This document shows positions 35,189 to 42,617 of a stretch of DNA of 64,000 nt, in pieces. Made by a program: the position numbers and the translations under genes. Source of the DNA: Streptomyces kaniharaensis (lineage in GTDB: Bacteria; Actinomycetota; Actinomycetes; Streptomycetales; Streptomycetaceae); NCBI RefSeq assembly GCF_009569385.1, contig NZ_WBOF01000001.1, positions 6,085,501-6,149,500 of the forward strand. Reading direction: 5' to 3'. The notes under the pieces are model-generated. The model was not told the origin of the DNA and searched no databases. It saw only the letters and a list, made by a program, of their open reading frames with translations. Positions within the stretch are counted from its first letter, which is position 1; every line of letters starts with the position of its first letter.

Positions 35189-35262
35189 TAGCGGGGACAG
35201 GATTTGAACCTGCGACCTCTGGGTTATGAGCCCAGCGAGCTACCGAGCTGCTCCACCCCGCG
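35189..35262 (-). tRNA. Initiator tRNA-Met (anticodon CAT)
   Basis: Reading the minus strand, the acceptor 5' side is CGCGGGG, the anticodon arm TGGGCTCATAACCCA has anticodon CAT, and the T arm contains GGTTCAAATCC. Two hallmarks of bacterial initiators are present: an unpaired first base pair (C1 opposite T72) and three consecutive G:C pairs in the anticodon stem (GGG/CCC). The D arm GAGCAGCTCGGTAGCTC fits. CCA is not encoded. The gene lies at the boundary between the decayed region on its left and the intact region on its right. Confidence 0.96.
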
Positions 35263-35421
35263 TCGGTGAACCCGACTCTACGGCACGTCGGGAGCAGAAC
35301 GCGAATCCATTCCTCGCATGATCTGGGCATTCCGGGGACGGTAGGGGTTCGGCGGCCCGTTTCTGATCTTGCTCCGGCAGGGGCCGTTCATGTGAAGTCC
35401 TGTCATTCGCGGGCGTCTTGG

Positions 35422-36012
35422 TCAGTGCGCTGGACGCAGTCCTGCAACGAGGAGTGCGACGAGCCGGCGTGCGTCGTACCGGGGGTCGTCCTCGGCGCCG
35501 ATGCAGAGGTTTCCGATGCCGCGCATGAGCTGGTAGGCATCGATGTCGGTGCGGATCTCGCCGGCGGTGGCAGCGGCGTCGAGCAGTTCGGTGCACGCCG
35601 GCACGAGGCGTTCGAGGAAGTAGGCGTGCAGTGCCTCGAATCCGGTGCTGTCGCCCTGCATCGCGGCCGCGAGTCCGTGCTTGGTGACCAGGAAGTCGAC
35701 GAAGAGGTCGACCCACCCCGCGAGGGCGGCGTGAGGTGTCGGGCCGGCGGCCAGCAGGGCCGGGCCGGCTTCGGCGCACGCGTCGACCTGGTGGCGGTAG
35801 ACGGCGATGACGAGGTCCGCCCGGGTGGGGAAGTGGCGGTAGATCGTGCCTATCCCGACGTCGGCCTTGGCCGCGATGTCCCGCACCGGTGCATCCACGC
35901 CGGAAGTGACGAAGACCGCGGCGGCCGCCTCCAGCAGGGTCTGCTGGTTGCGCCGGGCGTCCTTGCGCTTGGACCGGGCCGAACTGCCCGCCTCCTGGCC
36001 GCTGTCGTTCAC
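35422..36012 (-). CDS. TetR-family transcriptional repressor
   Basis: 196 residues from the GTG at 36012, with AAGGAG eight bases upstream; the frame is open farther, but those codons overlap the operator. The helix-turn-helix is RRNQQTLLEAAAAVFVTSGVDAPVRDIAAKADVGIGTIYRHFPTR (in order, residues about 25-70). The C-terminal ligand domain has the SbtR-like layout (LAGWVDLFVDFLVTKHGLAAAM). It is divergent from an alpha/beta hydrolase at 36309, with a symmetric operator ACGGAAC-N3-GTTCCGT next to its start. It probably represses itself and the downstream enzymes. Confidence 0.92.
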   Translation of the reverse strand: MNDSGQEAGSSARSKRKDARRNQQTLLEAAAAVFVTSGVDAPVRDIAAKADVGIGTIYRHFPTRADLVIAVYRHQVDACAEAGPALLAAGPTPHAALAGWVDLFVDFLVTKHGLAAAMQGDSTGFEALHAYFLERLVPACTELLDAAATAGEIRTDIDAYQLMRGIGNLCIGAEDDPRYDARRLVALLVAGLRPAH

Positions 36013-36044
36013 CGCGCCACTCCTTTCAATATCGACCTTGAAAA

Positions 36045-36061
36045 ACGGAACAGCGTTCCGT
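36045..36061. promoter_or_regulatory. TetR operator
   Basis: ACGGAAC and GTTCCGT (7-bp perfect arms) flank AGC, 32 bases upstream of the TetR start. A related half-site GTTCCGC follows at about 36080. The GGAAC-N3-GTTCC form is typical of SbtR-like TetR regulators. Confidence 0.75.
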
Positions 36062-36308
36062 ATCGTAAGTGGAGCAAGGTTCCGCTTCATCCATGATGAC
36101 AGACGGGACGGCCGTCAGCCTTTCGCTGTCGTCATCCCGCTCCACCTGGGGCGAAGAGTGCGCGCCGACCGCGCCCAGCGCCGATACCGCGGCACACGGA
36201 CGCGGAGGCTCAGGCACTTCTTCCGCCCTAAGCCCGGCCTGCGACATCGCCGGCTGCCGGGCCACCGAACCCGAGCGTGCGAAAAAGCACCGAATGGAAG
36301 GCACTTCC

Positions 36309-37250
36309 ATGTCCGATTCGAAGACCACGCACGTGCGGCACCACACGGGCGCGCCCACCACGGTGGTGTCGGCGAAGCCGGTCGTCCTGCCCGCCCCGGG
36401 CCGGGGCGAGGACCTCCAGGTCCGCGTGTCCGCGCCGGCGGGCGGCGGCGGCCTGCCCGTGATCGTCTTCTCCCACGGCTTCGGCTGGTCGATGAACGGC
36501 TACGCGCCGCTGGCCGACCACTGGGCGGCTCACGGCTTCGTGGTCGTCCAGCCCACCCACCTCGACTCCCGGACGCTCCGCATCTCCGCCGAGGATCCCC
36601 GTACGCCGCGAATGTGGCGCTTCCGCATCGAGGACATCACGCGCGTTCTCGACGGACTCGACGTGCTGGAAGCGTCCGTGCCGGGCCTGGCCGGGCGCGT
36701 CGACCAGGGCCGCATCGCCGTGGCCGGCCACTCCTGGGGAGCCCAGACGGTGAGCGCGCTGCTGGGTGCGCGCGTTCTCGACGCCGACGGCGTACCTGGC
36801 CAGGACATGTCCGACCCGCGCGTCAAGGCGGGTGTGCTGCTCGCGCTGACCGGCCTCGGCGACGACCTGACCCCGTTCGCCGCCGAGCACTTCCCCTTCA
36901 TGAAGCCGTCCTTCGACACCATGACCACCCCGGCGCTCGTCGTCGCCGGCGACAAGGACCAGTCCCACCTGTCCACGCGCGGACCGGACTGGTTCACCGA
37001 CCCCTACACCTACAGCCCGGCTCCCAAGAGCCTGCTCACACTGTTCGGGGCGGAGCACTCGCTCGGCGGCATCCCCGGCTACGAGGTCGCCGAGACCACC
37101 GACGAGAACCCCGCACGCGTCGCCCTGATCCAGCACCTGACCACGGCCTTCCTGCACAGTGCCCTCGATCCCGCGGACACCGGCTGGGAGGCGGCCGCCT
37201 CAGCGCTTCAGGCGGCCCCCGACCCGCTGGGGACGCTGCAGAGCAAGTAG
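36309..37250 (+). CDS. Alpha/beta hydrolase
   Basis: 313 residues from the ATG at 36309, with GGAAGG upstream. FSHGFGWSMNGYAPLADHW gives the oxyanion region, and AGHSWGAQT is the nucleophile elbow (G-x-S-x-G). VVAGDKDQSH holds the likely acid, and FGAEHSLGGIPG the histidine. The order and the MWRFRIEDITRVLDGLD segment resemble chlorophyllase- or dienelactone-hydrolase-type enzymes acting on esters. It is the first gene after the TetR operator and is followed by an epimerase-like and a flavin oxidoreductase gene on the same strand (gaps of 169 and 193 bases). These may form one TetR-controlled detoxification unit. Confidence 0.88.
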   Translation: MSDSKTTHVRHHTGAPTTVVSAKPVVLPAPGRGEDLQVRVSAPAGGGGLPVIVFSHGFGWSMNGYAPLADHWAAHGFVVVQPTHLDSRTLRISAEDPRTPRMWRFRIEDITRVLDGLDVLEASVPGLAGRVDQGRIAVAGHSWGAQTVSALLGARVLDADGVPGQDMSDPRVKAGVLLALTGLGDDLTPFAAEHFPFMKPSFDTMTTPALVVAGDKDQSHLSTRGPDWFTDPYTYSPAPKSLLTLFGAEHSLGGIPGYEVAETTDENPARVALIQHLTTAFLHSALDPADTGWEAAASALQAAPDPLGTLQSK

Positions 37251-37419
37251 CCGAGCGGGTCGCGAGATCTGCCGCGCGGCATGCGGACGCGGGCACCCGG
37301 TGCCCACCCCGCAGGCCCCGCCCGGCGGGCCAGCGACGCATTCATCACGCCCTCCGCCATGGCCGGCGAACTCCACCTGGTGTGAGCGCGAGAACCACAC
37401 GATCCAGAAAGGGCACGAC

Positions 37420-38364
37420 ATGATCCTGGTCACCGGAGGGCTCGGCTTCATCGGCTCCCACACCGCGCGAGCGCTTCTCGATCTGGGCGAAGACTGCGTC
37501 GTCGTCCAGCGCAGCACCCGTCAACTCCCGGCCTTCCTCGAGGACGCGCGCATGACCGTGGAGCCGGCGGACATCAACGACCGCGAGGCCCTGCTCGCCA
37601 TCGGCCGGCGCCACGACATCACCGGCATCGTGCACCTGGCCGGGTCCCACCCCTGGCCGCCCGTCCCCGACGCGCCGGTCGAGGCGACCCGGCAGGCCCT
37701 GGGCGGACTACTGAACATCGCGCAGGCAGCGCAGGAATGGGGCGTACGGCGTCTGGGCGTTGCCAGCACGATAGGCGTCTACCTCGGTGCCGCCGGCGAG
37801 GGACCGCTCAGAGAGGACGCTCCGCTGTCGATGCACGCACCCGTCTCGATCCCCACCTTCAAGAAGATCGGCGAAATGCTCGGCGACTTCCTCGCCGACA
37901 CCACCGGCATCGACATCGTCAACTACCGGATCTCGGGCACCTGGGGCCCGCTCGGCCACCCCGACCCGTTCTTCGCCGCGCCCGCCCTCGTCCACGCCGC
38001 CGCGCACGGCACCGCCCCCGACCTCTCGCACCTCGTGAGGCCTGCCTTCGCCGAGGACGGCATCGACCTCACCTACGTCAAGGACACCGGGCGCGCGATC
38101 GCCCTTCTCCAGCTCGCGGACAAGCTCAACCACCGCACGTACAACGTCGGCTCCGGCCGGGCCACCACCAACGCCGAACTGATCGAGGCGATCAGCAAGG
38201 CGGTCCCCGGCGCCCAGGTCGACCTCCCCACCGGAGGCGAGGCACCGCACCTCGTCCTCGACATCAACCGGCTGACGCGGGACACCGGCTACCGGCCCGA
38301 GTACGACACCGAGCGAGCCGCCGCCGACTACATCGCGTGGCTGCGCGCCGGCAACAAGCGCTGA
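37420..38364 (+). CDS. NAD-dependent epimerase/dehydratase-like protein
   Basis: 314 residues. The ATG at 37420 has AAAGGG upstream. The Rossmann motif GGLGFIGSHTARALL opens the protein, followed by PADINDREAL and GIVHLAGSHPW. The usual catalytic Tyr-x3-Lys of extended SDRs is not present: the equivalent place reads SIPTFKKIGEML, with a lysine but no tyrosine. NYRISGTWGP and DLTYVKDTGRAIALLQ complete the family pattern. Catalysis may therefore be altered, or another Tyr may serve. The gene follows the hydrolase of the TetR-linked unit. Confidence 0.85.
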   Translation: MILVTGGLGFIGSHTARALLDLGEDCVVVQRSTRQLPAFLEDARMTVEPADINDREALLAIGRRHDITGIVHLAGSHPWPPVPDAPVEATRQALGGLLNIAQAAQEWGVRRLGVASTIGVYLGAAGEGPLREDAPLSMHAPVSIPTFKKIGEMLGDFLADTTGIDIVNYRISGTWGPLGHPDPFFAAPALVHAAAHGTAPDLSHLVRPAFAEDGIDLTYVKDTGRAIALLQLADKLNHRTYNVGSGRATTNAELIEAISKAVPGAQVDLPTGGEAPHLVLDINRLTRDTGYRPEYDTERAAADYIAWLRAGNKR

Positions 38365-38557
38365 CCGGGTGACACCGGCGTGTGGCCCGGGGCGGCGCCT
38401 CGACGACAGCGGGTACCCGGCCGGGCCAGACACCCCCAGGCAGACCGCCCGGGGCGTGCCTCTTTGTGCGGGGCCGATGTCACACCTTCGCGGGCTGCCC
38501 GGTCCAGTCCTGTGAAGCCGCGCGGAGAGCAGCGCGGGGTAGGGGAGGAGCAGTGCG

Positions 38558-39736
38558 ATGCAGCAGCACGTCGTGGTCATCGGTGCCGGGTACGCGGGTT
38601 TGACGGCGGCCCTTCGGGTGAGCCGTCGTCACCGGGTGACGCTGATCGATCCGAGGACCGAATTCAGCGAGCGCATCCGGCTGCACGAGGTGGCCGCCGG
38701 CCGTGCGGCCGCGAGCGTTCCGCTGGGTGAGCTGGTGGCCGGGCGCGACGTCACCACGGTCGCCGCCCGGGTCGTCGCACTCGACCCGGACGGCCGGACG
38801 GTGACGCTGGACGACGGCGTGGTGGTCGGCTACGACCGCCTGGTGTACGCCCTCGGCAGCCGGACCGACACCGCCGGGGTGCCCGGCGTGGCGGAGCACG
38901 CCTACACCGTCGAGCGGGCGGGCGAGTTGAGTGCCCGGCTGGCACAGGGTGGCGGCACGCTGGCCGTCGTCGGGGGCGGGCTGACCGGCATCGAGCTGGC
39001 CGCCGAGCTCGCGGAGGCCGCCACCGGCTGGCAGGTCCGGCTGGTCACCGGGCGGGAACCGGGTGCGGGTCTGTCGGCCGGGGGACGCCGGCATGTCGCC
39101 GCCGCTCTCGAACGGCTCGGCGCCCGCGTCCACGCGCACACCCGGGTGACGGCCGTCCACCCGGGCGGGCTGTCGACGGACCGCGGCCAGATCGGCGCCG
39201 ACGTGGTGGTCTGGGCGGCGGCACTGACCGTTCCGACCCTCGCCGCCGAGGCCGGCCTGGCCGTCGACGCCCGGGGGCGTGCCCTGGTCGACGCCACACT
39301 CCGCTCGACCTCGCACCCCGACGTGCTGGTCGTCGGCGACGCCGCGCGCGTGCACGCTCCCGGCATCGGGGAGCTCCGGATGGCGTGTGCCACGGCGATG
39401 CCGACCGGCGCCCACGCCGCCGAGGTCATCGATGCGCTCGCCAAGGGCCGTGAGCCCAAGCCGTTCCGCTTCCGCTACGTCGCGCAGTGCGTCAGCCTGG
39501 GCCGCGACGACGCGGTGATCCAGCCGGTCCGCGCGGACGACTCGCCGCACCGCCCGGTGATCACCGGGCGCGCCGCCGCCAGGATCAACGAGTGGATCAA
39601 CCGCTACACCGTCGGCGCCCTGCGGGCGGAACGCCGTCGGCCCGGCACCTACCGGTGGGCCAGGCCGCTGCGCGCCACCGCCCCGGGTGTGGCCGCCGTC
39701 GCGGGGGCGGGCGGAGCAGGCTACCTCCTCGGCTGA
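38558..39736 (+). CDS. NDH-2-like NAD(P)/FAD-dependent oxidoreductase
   Basis: 392 residues. The ATG at 38558 has a strong GGGGAGGAG site. The FAD motif VVVIGAGYAGLTAALR is at the N-terminus, and the second nucleotide motif is LAVVGGGLTGIELAAELAE (about residue 130). DVLVVGDAARV holds the FAD-binding Asp. A C-terminal INRYTVGALRAERR segment and a final hydrophobic stretch (GVAAVAGAGGAGYLLG) suggest membrane association. Such enzymes pass electrons from NADH to quinones or small acceptors. It faces HelR tail to tail with only 30 bases between the stops. Confidence 0.9.
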   Translation: MQQHVVVIGAGYAGLTAALRVSRRHRVTLIDPRTEFSERIRLHEVAAGRAAASVPLGELVAGRDVTTVAARVVALDPDGRTVTLDDGVVVGYDRLVYALGSRTDTAGVPGVAEHAYTVERAGELSARLAQGGGTLAVVGGGLTGIELAAELAEAATGWQVRLVTGREPGAGLSAGGRRHVAAALERLGARVHAHTRVTAVHPGGLSTDRGQIGADVVVWAAALTVPTLAAEAGLAVDARGRALVDATLRSTSHPDVLVVGDAARVHAPGIGELRMACATAMPTGAHAAEVIDALAKGREPKPFRFRYVAQCVSLGRDDAVIQPVRADDSPHRPVITGRAAARINEWINRYTVGALRAERRRPGTYRWARPLRATAPGVAAVAGAGGAGYLLG

Positions 39737-39766
39737 GCCCGGCCTGGCTCTGCGGACGGGCCGGTG

Positions 39767-41941
39767 TCAGTTGCTCGTGAGGATGACGAGCTGCCGGGTC
39801 GCCCGGGTCATCGCGACATAGCGGTCGACCGCTCCTTCGACACCCTCGCCGAACGCCTCCGGGTCGACGAGGACGACCAGGTCGAACTCGAGCCCCTTCG
39901 ACAGCTCGGGGGTCAGCGACCGGGTGCGGGACGTCGCCCGGAACGTTGGATCGCCGATGACGCAGGCGGTCCCGTCGGCGTGTGCGGCGAGCCAGGTGTC
40001 GAGGATCGAGTCGAGCTCCGCGACGGATCCGTGGACGACGGGGATGTCGCTGCGGCGGATGGAGGTCGGCACGTTGGCGTCCGGGAGTACGGCGCGGATG
40101 ACGGGCTCGGCCTCCGCCATGACCTCCTCCGGCGTCCGGTAGTTGACGCTGAGGGAGGCCGCCTCGACCCGGTCGAGCCCGATCCGTTCGAGCCGTTCGC
40201 GCCACGACTCCGTGAACCCGTGCCTGGCCTGGGCGCGGTCCCCGACGATGGTGAAGCTCCGGGACGGGCAGCGGAGCAGCAGCATCTGCCACTCGGCGTC
40301 GGTCAGCTCCTGGGCCTCGTCCACGACGATGTGCGCGAACGGGCCGGCGAGAGGTTCCGGGTCGGTGCCGGGCAGTGCGGTCTCGTCGATCAGGCTGTCC
40401 CGCAGGTCCTGCCCGCGCAGCATGGTGACCGCGCCCTCGCCGTCGTCGTCGGCCCGGAGGAGGTCGTCGATGACGTCGGCCATGCGCGCGCGTTCGGCGG
40501 CGACGGTGGCGTCGTGCCGGCGCTTGCGCCGTGCGGCCTCGGGGTCGCCGAGGCGGTGCCGGGCCGCGTCGAGGAGCGGCAGGTCGGACACCGTCCAGGC
40601 CTGGGCGTCCTCGCGCTGCAGCCTTCGGACCTCGTCGCGGCCGAGCCAGGGGGCGCACATCCGCAGGTAGGCGGGGACCGACCACAGGTCGCCGACGAGG
40701 TCGGCCGCTTCGAGCAGTGGCCACGCGCGGTTGAGGGTCGTGACCAGTTCCCGGTCCTGCTGCAGTGACCTGCGGAACAGGTCGGGCGAGACGTCGTCGA
40801 GGTCGTACTTGTCCATCAGGATGGTGGCCAGTGCCTCCCAGATCTGGTCGCGAGCCTCGTTGTGCGGAGTGCCCGGCTCCGGCGCGTCGAACGCCTCGGC
40901 CCAGTCGTCGGCGGTGAGCCAGAGGTCGGACCAGTGGGTCTCGACCGTCATCCCCTCGGTGGGCGGCTCCTCGTAGAGCCGGACGGCCTTCTCGATGGCC
41001 TTCACCATGTCCGCGGACGACTTCAGGCGAGCCACGTCCAAATCGGTCTCGATCGCGGCGCCGGCTCCCTCGGCGACGAGGTCCCGCAGGGTGCAGGTCC
41101 GCACGCCCTCCTCGCCGAGGCTGGGGAGGACGTCGGCGACGTAGGCCAGGTAGGGCTGGTGCGGACCGACGAACAGCACGCGGCCCCGACGGTGGCCGAG
41201 GCGCGGGTCGGAGTGGAGGAGGTAGGCGGAGCGGTGCAGGGCGACGACGGTCTTCCCCGTGCCCGGACCGCCGTCGACGACGAGAGCGCCGCGGGATCCC
41301 GCCCGGATGATGGCGTCCTGGTCGGCCTGGATGGTGGCGAGCACGTCCCGCATCCGGTCCGACCGGTTGGCGCCCAGGCTGGCGATGAAGGCGGACTGGT
41401 CGTCGAGCGCGGCGTGCCCTTCGAGTCCCTCGGCGGTGAACACCTCGTCCCAGTAGTCACCGATCCGGCCGCGGGTCCAGCGGTACCGGCGGCGCCTGGC
41501 CAGGCCCATCGGGTTGCCGTGGGTCGCCGCGAAGAACGGCTCGGCCGCGGGGGAGCGCCAGTCGACCAGCAGTCGGCGGCCCGTGCTGTCGGTGAGGCCG
41601 AGCCGTCCGATGTACACGGGCTCGAGGTCGTCCGTGCTGACGATGTGTCCGAGGCACAGGTCCGCACCGAAGCGACGCAGGGTGCGCAGGCGACCGGTCA
41701 GCCGGTGGATCTCGACGTCCCGGTCCATCGCGTCCCGGCCGATGCCGCCCGGGGCCCGGCGCAGGGCGTCGAGGCGGTCCGACATGTCGGCGATCGTCCG
41801 GTCGAGGCTCTCGGCGACGGCCGCGAAGTGCCGCTCGTCGGCGGCGATCAGCGCCGGGTCGGCCTTTGGGGAGAGGTGGTCGGGAAGGTCGAACGCACTG
41901 GTGGTCAGAGGGGTCGTGTCGTCCGACAAAAACGCGTGCAC
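39767..41941 (-). CDS. helR: HelR: rifamycin-tolerance RNA polymerase remodelling ATPase
   Basis: 724 residues from the GTG at 41941, with GGGAG nine bases upstream. The start gives MHAFLSDDTTPL, then an N-terminal coiled coil. GRLGLTDSTGRRLLVDWRSPA, Walker A GGPGTGKT (about residues 224-231), VVDEAQELTDAEWQ and AMTRATRQLVIL are the HelD-family core. Assignment as HelR, rather than a generic HelD, rests on the rifamycin-associated element in its leader (42002-42022). HelR displaces rifamycin from RNA polymerase and so gives tolerance. It is transcribed toward the flavoprotein gene. The HelD copy at 7994 is shorter and lacks this element. Confidence 0.9.
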   Translation of the reverse strand: MHAFLSDDTTPLTTSAFDLPDHLSPKADPALIAADERHFAAVAESLDRTIADMSDRLDALRRAPGGIGRDAMDRDVEIHRLTGRLRTLRRFGADLCLGHIVSTDDLEPVYIGRLGLTDSTGRRLLVDWRSPAAEPFFAATHGNPMGLARRRRYRWTRGRIGDYWDEVFTAEGLEGHAALDDQSAFIASLGANRSDRMRDVLATIQADQDAIIRAGSRGALVVDGGPGTGKTVVALHRSAYLLHSDPRLGHRRGRVLFVGPHQPYLAYVADVLPSLGEEGVRTCTLRDLVAEGAGAAIETDLDVARLKSSADMVKAIEKAVRLYEEPPTEGMTVETHWSDLWLTADDWAEAFDAPEPGTPHNEARDQIWEALATILMDKYDLDDVSPDLFRRSLQQDRELVTTLNRAWPLLEAADLVGDLWSVPAYLRMCAPWLGRDEVRRLQREDAQAWTVSDLPLLDAARHRLGDPEAARRKRRHDATVAAERARMADVIDDLLRADDDGEGAVTMLRGQDLRDSLIDETALPGTDPEPLAGPFAHIVVDEAQELTDAEWQMLLLRCPSRSFTIVGDRAQARHGFTESWRERLERIGLDRVEAASLSVNYRTPEEVMAEAEPVIRAVLPDANVPTSIRRSDIPVVHGSVAELDSILDTWLAAHADGTACVIGDPTFRATSRTRSLTPELSKGLEFDLVVLVDPEAFGEGVEGAVDRYVAMTRATRQLVILTSN

Positions 41942-42001
41942 TTCGTGAATCTCCCGTTTCCGCAGGTTCTTGGCCTCGGCGAGCGATTCTGAGGTACGAC
42001 C

Positions 42002-42022
42002 GGGGCCTTGCCGCAAGGCCCC
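42002..42022 (-). promoter_or_regulatory. Rifamycin-associated element (RAE)
   Basis: Arms GGGGCCTTGC and GCAAGGCCCC pair perfectly around one C. This fits the RAE palindrome known from rifamycin-inactivating genes and helR in actinobacteria, which confers induction by rifamycins. It is 61 bases upstream of the HelR start. Confidence 0.88.
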
Positions 42023-42028
42023 TGGTGC

Positions 42029-42034
42029 GCTATA
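42029..42034 (-). promoter_or_regulatory. Possible -10 box of helR
   Basis: TATAGC on the minus strand, seven bases before the RAE, so the RAE would lie at the transcription start. No good -35 is visible. Confidence 0.35.
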
Positions 42035-42132
42035 CGTTGAGAGTGGCGGGGAGTGGGGTGTCCCTCTTCGCCGGTTTCTCTTCGCCCTTCTCCTTGCCTT
42101 GATGGGGCTTTTTGCCTTGACGGGCCGGAGTG

Positions 42133-42594
42133 TCAAGGCCCGCGGTGGGCGGCGGCCTGCTTGATGGCCGCGCGGATGCGGGGGTAGCTGCCGCAGCGGC
42201 AGATGTTCTGGATCCGGTCGATGTCGGCGTCCGTGGGGTTCGGGGTGTGGCGCAGCAGGGCGACGGCGGTCATGATCTGGCCGGGCTGGCAGAAGCCGCA
42301 CTGGGCGACGTCGCAGGCCAGCCAGGCCTCCTGGACGGGGTGCAGGGTGTCGCCGTCGGCCAAGCCCTCGATCGTGGTGACGGCGTGGCCCGCGCAGTCC
42401 TTGACGGTCACCGTGCAGGGCTGGAACTCCCGGCCGTCCAGGTGGCTGGTGCAGGCGCGGCAGACGCCCACCCCGCAGCCGTACTTGGGGCCGGTGACGC
42501 CGAGCTTGTCGCGCAGCACCCAGAGCAGTGGCATGTCGTCCGGTGCCTCGACGGTGACCGGCCGCCCGTTGAGGACGAAGGTGTGGCTGGGCAT
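42133..42594 (-). CDS. (2Fe-2S) subunit of molybdenum hydroxylase (IorA-like)
   Basis: 153 residues. The first [2Fe-2S] cluster is plant-ferredoxin type: Cys 40, 45, 48 and 60 (GCGVGVCRAC and FQPC). The second is in CGFCQPGQIM and ICRCGSYPRI. This is the small electron-transfer subunit of two-component isoquinoline-1-oxidoreductase-like enzymes. It follows the large subunit by 23 bases, with GAAGGA before its ATG, and is clearly in the same operon. The stop codon lies inside a small inverted repeat (GCCTTGAC/GTCAAGGC, 42114-42139) that may end transcription. Confidence 0.95.
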   Translation of the reverse strand: MPSHTFVLNGRPVTVEAPDDMPLLWVLRDKLGVTGPKYGCGVGVCRACTSHLDGREFQPCTVTVKDCAGHAVTTIEGLADGDTLHPVQEAWLACDVAQCGFCQPGQIMTAVALLRHTPNPTDADIDRIQNICRCGSYPRIRAAIKQAAAHRGP

Positions 42595-42617
42595 GGGGGC
42601 GAAGTCCTTCGGAGGGT

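Noticed and set aside
39767..41941. UvrD/Rep DNA helicase
   Set aside because: The core is superfamily 1, but the N-terminal coiled coil, the VDWRSPA-type segment and the RAE identify the HelD/HelR branch, which acts on RNA polymerase.
42114..42139. Definite intrinsic terminator of the molybdenum hydroxylase operon
   Set aside because: GCCTTGAC/GTCAAGGC is only 8 bp with a long loop, contains the stop codon, and is followed by an A-rich rather than T-rich tail, so it is mentioned only in passing.
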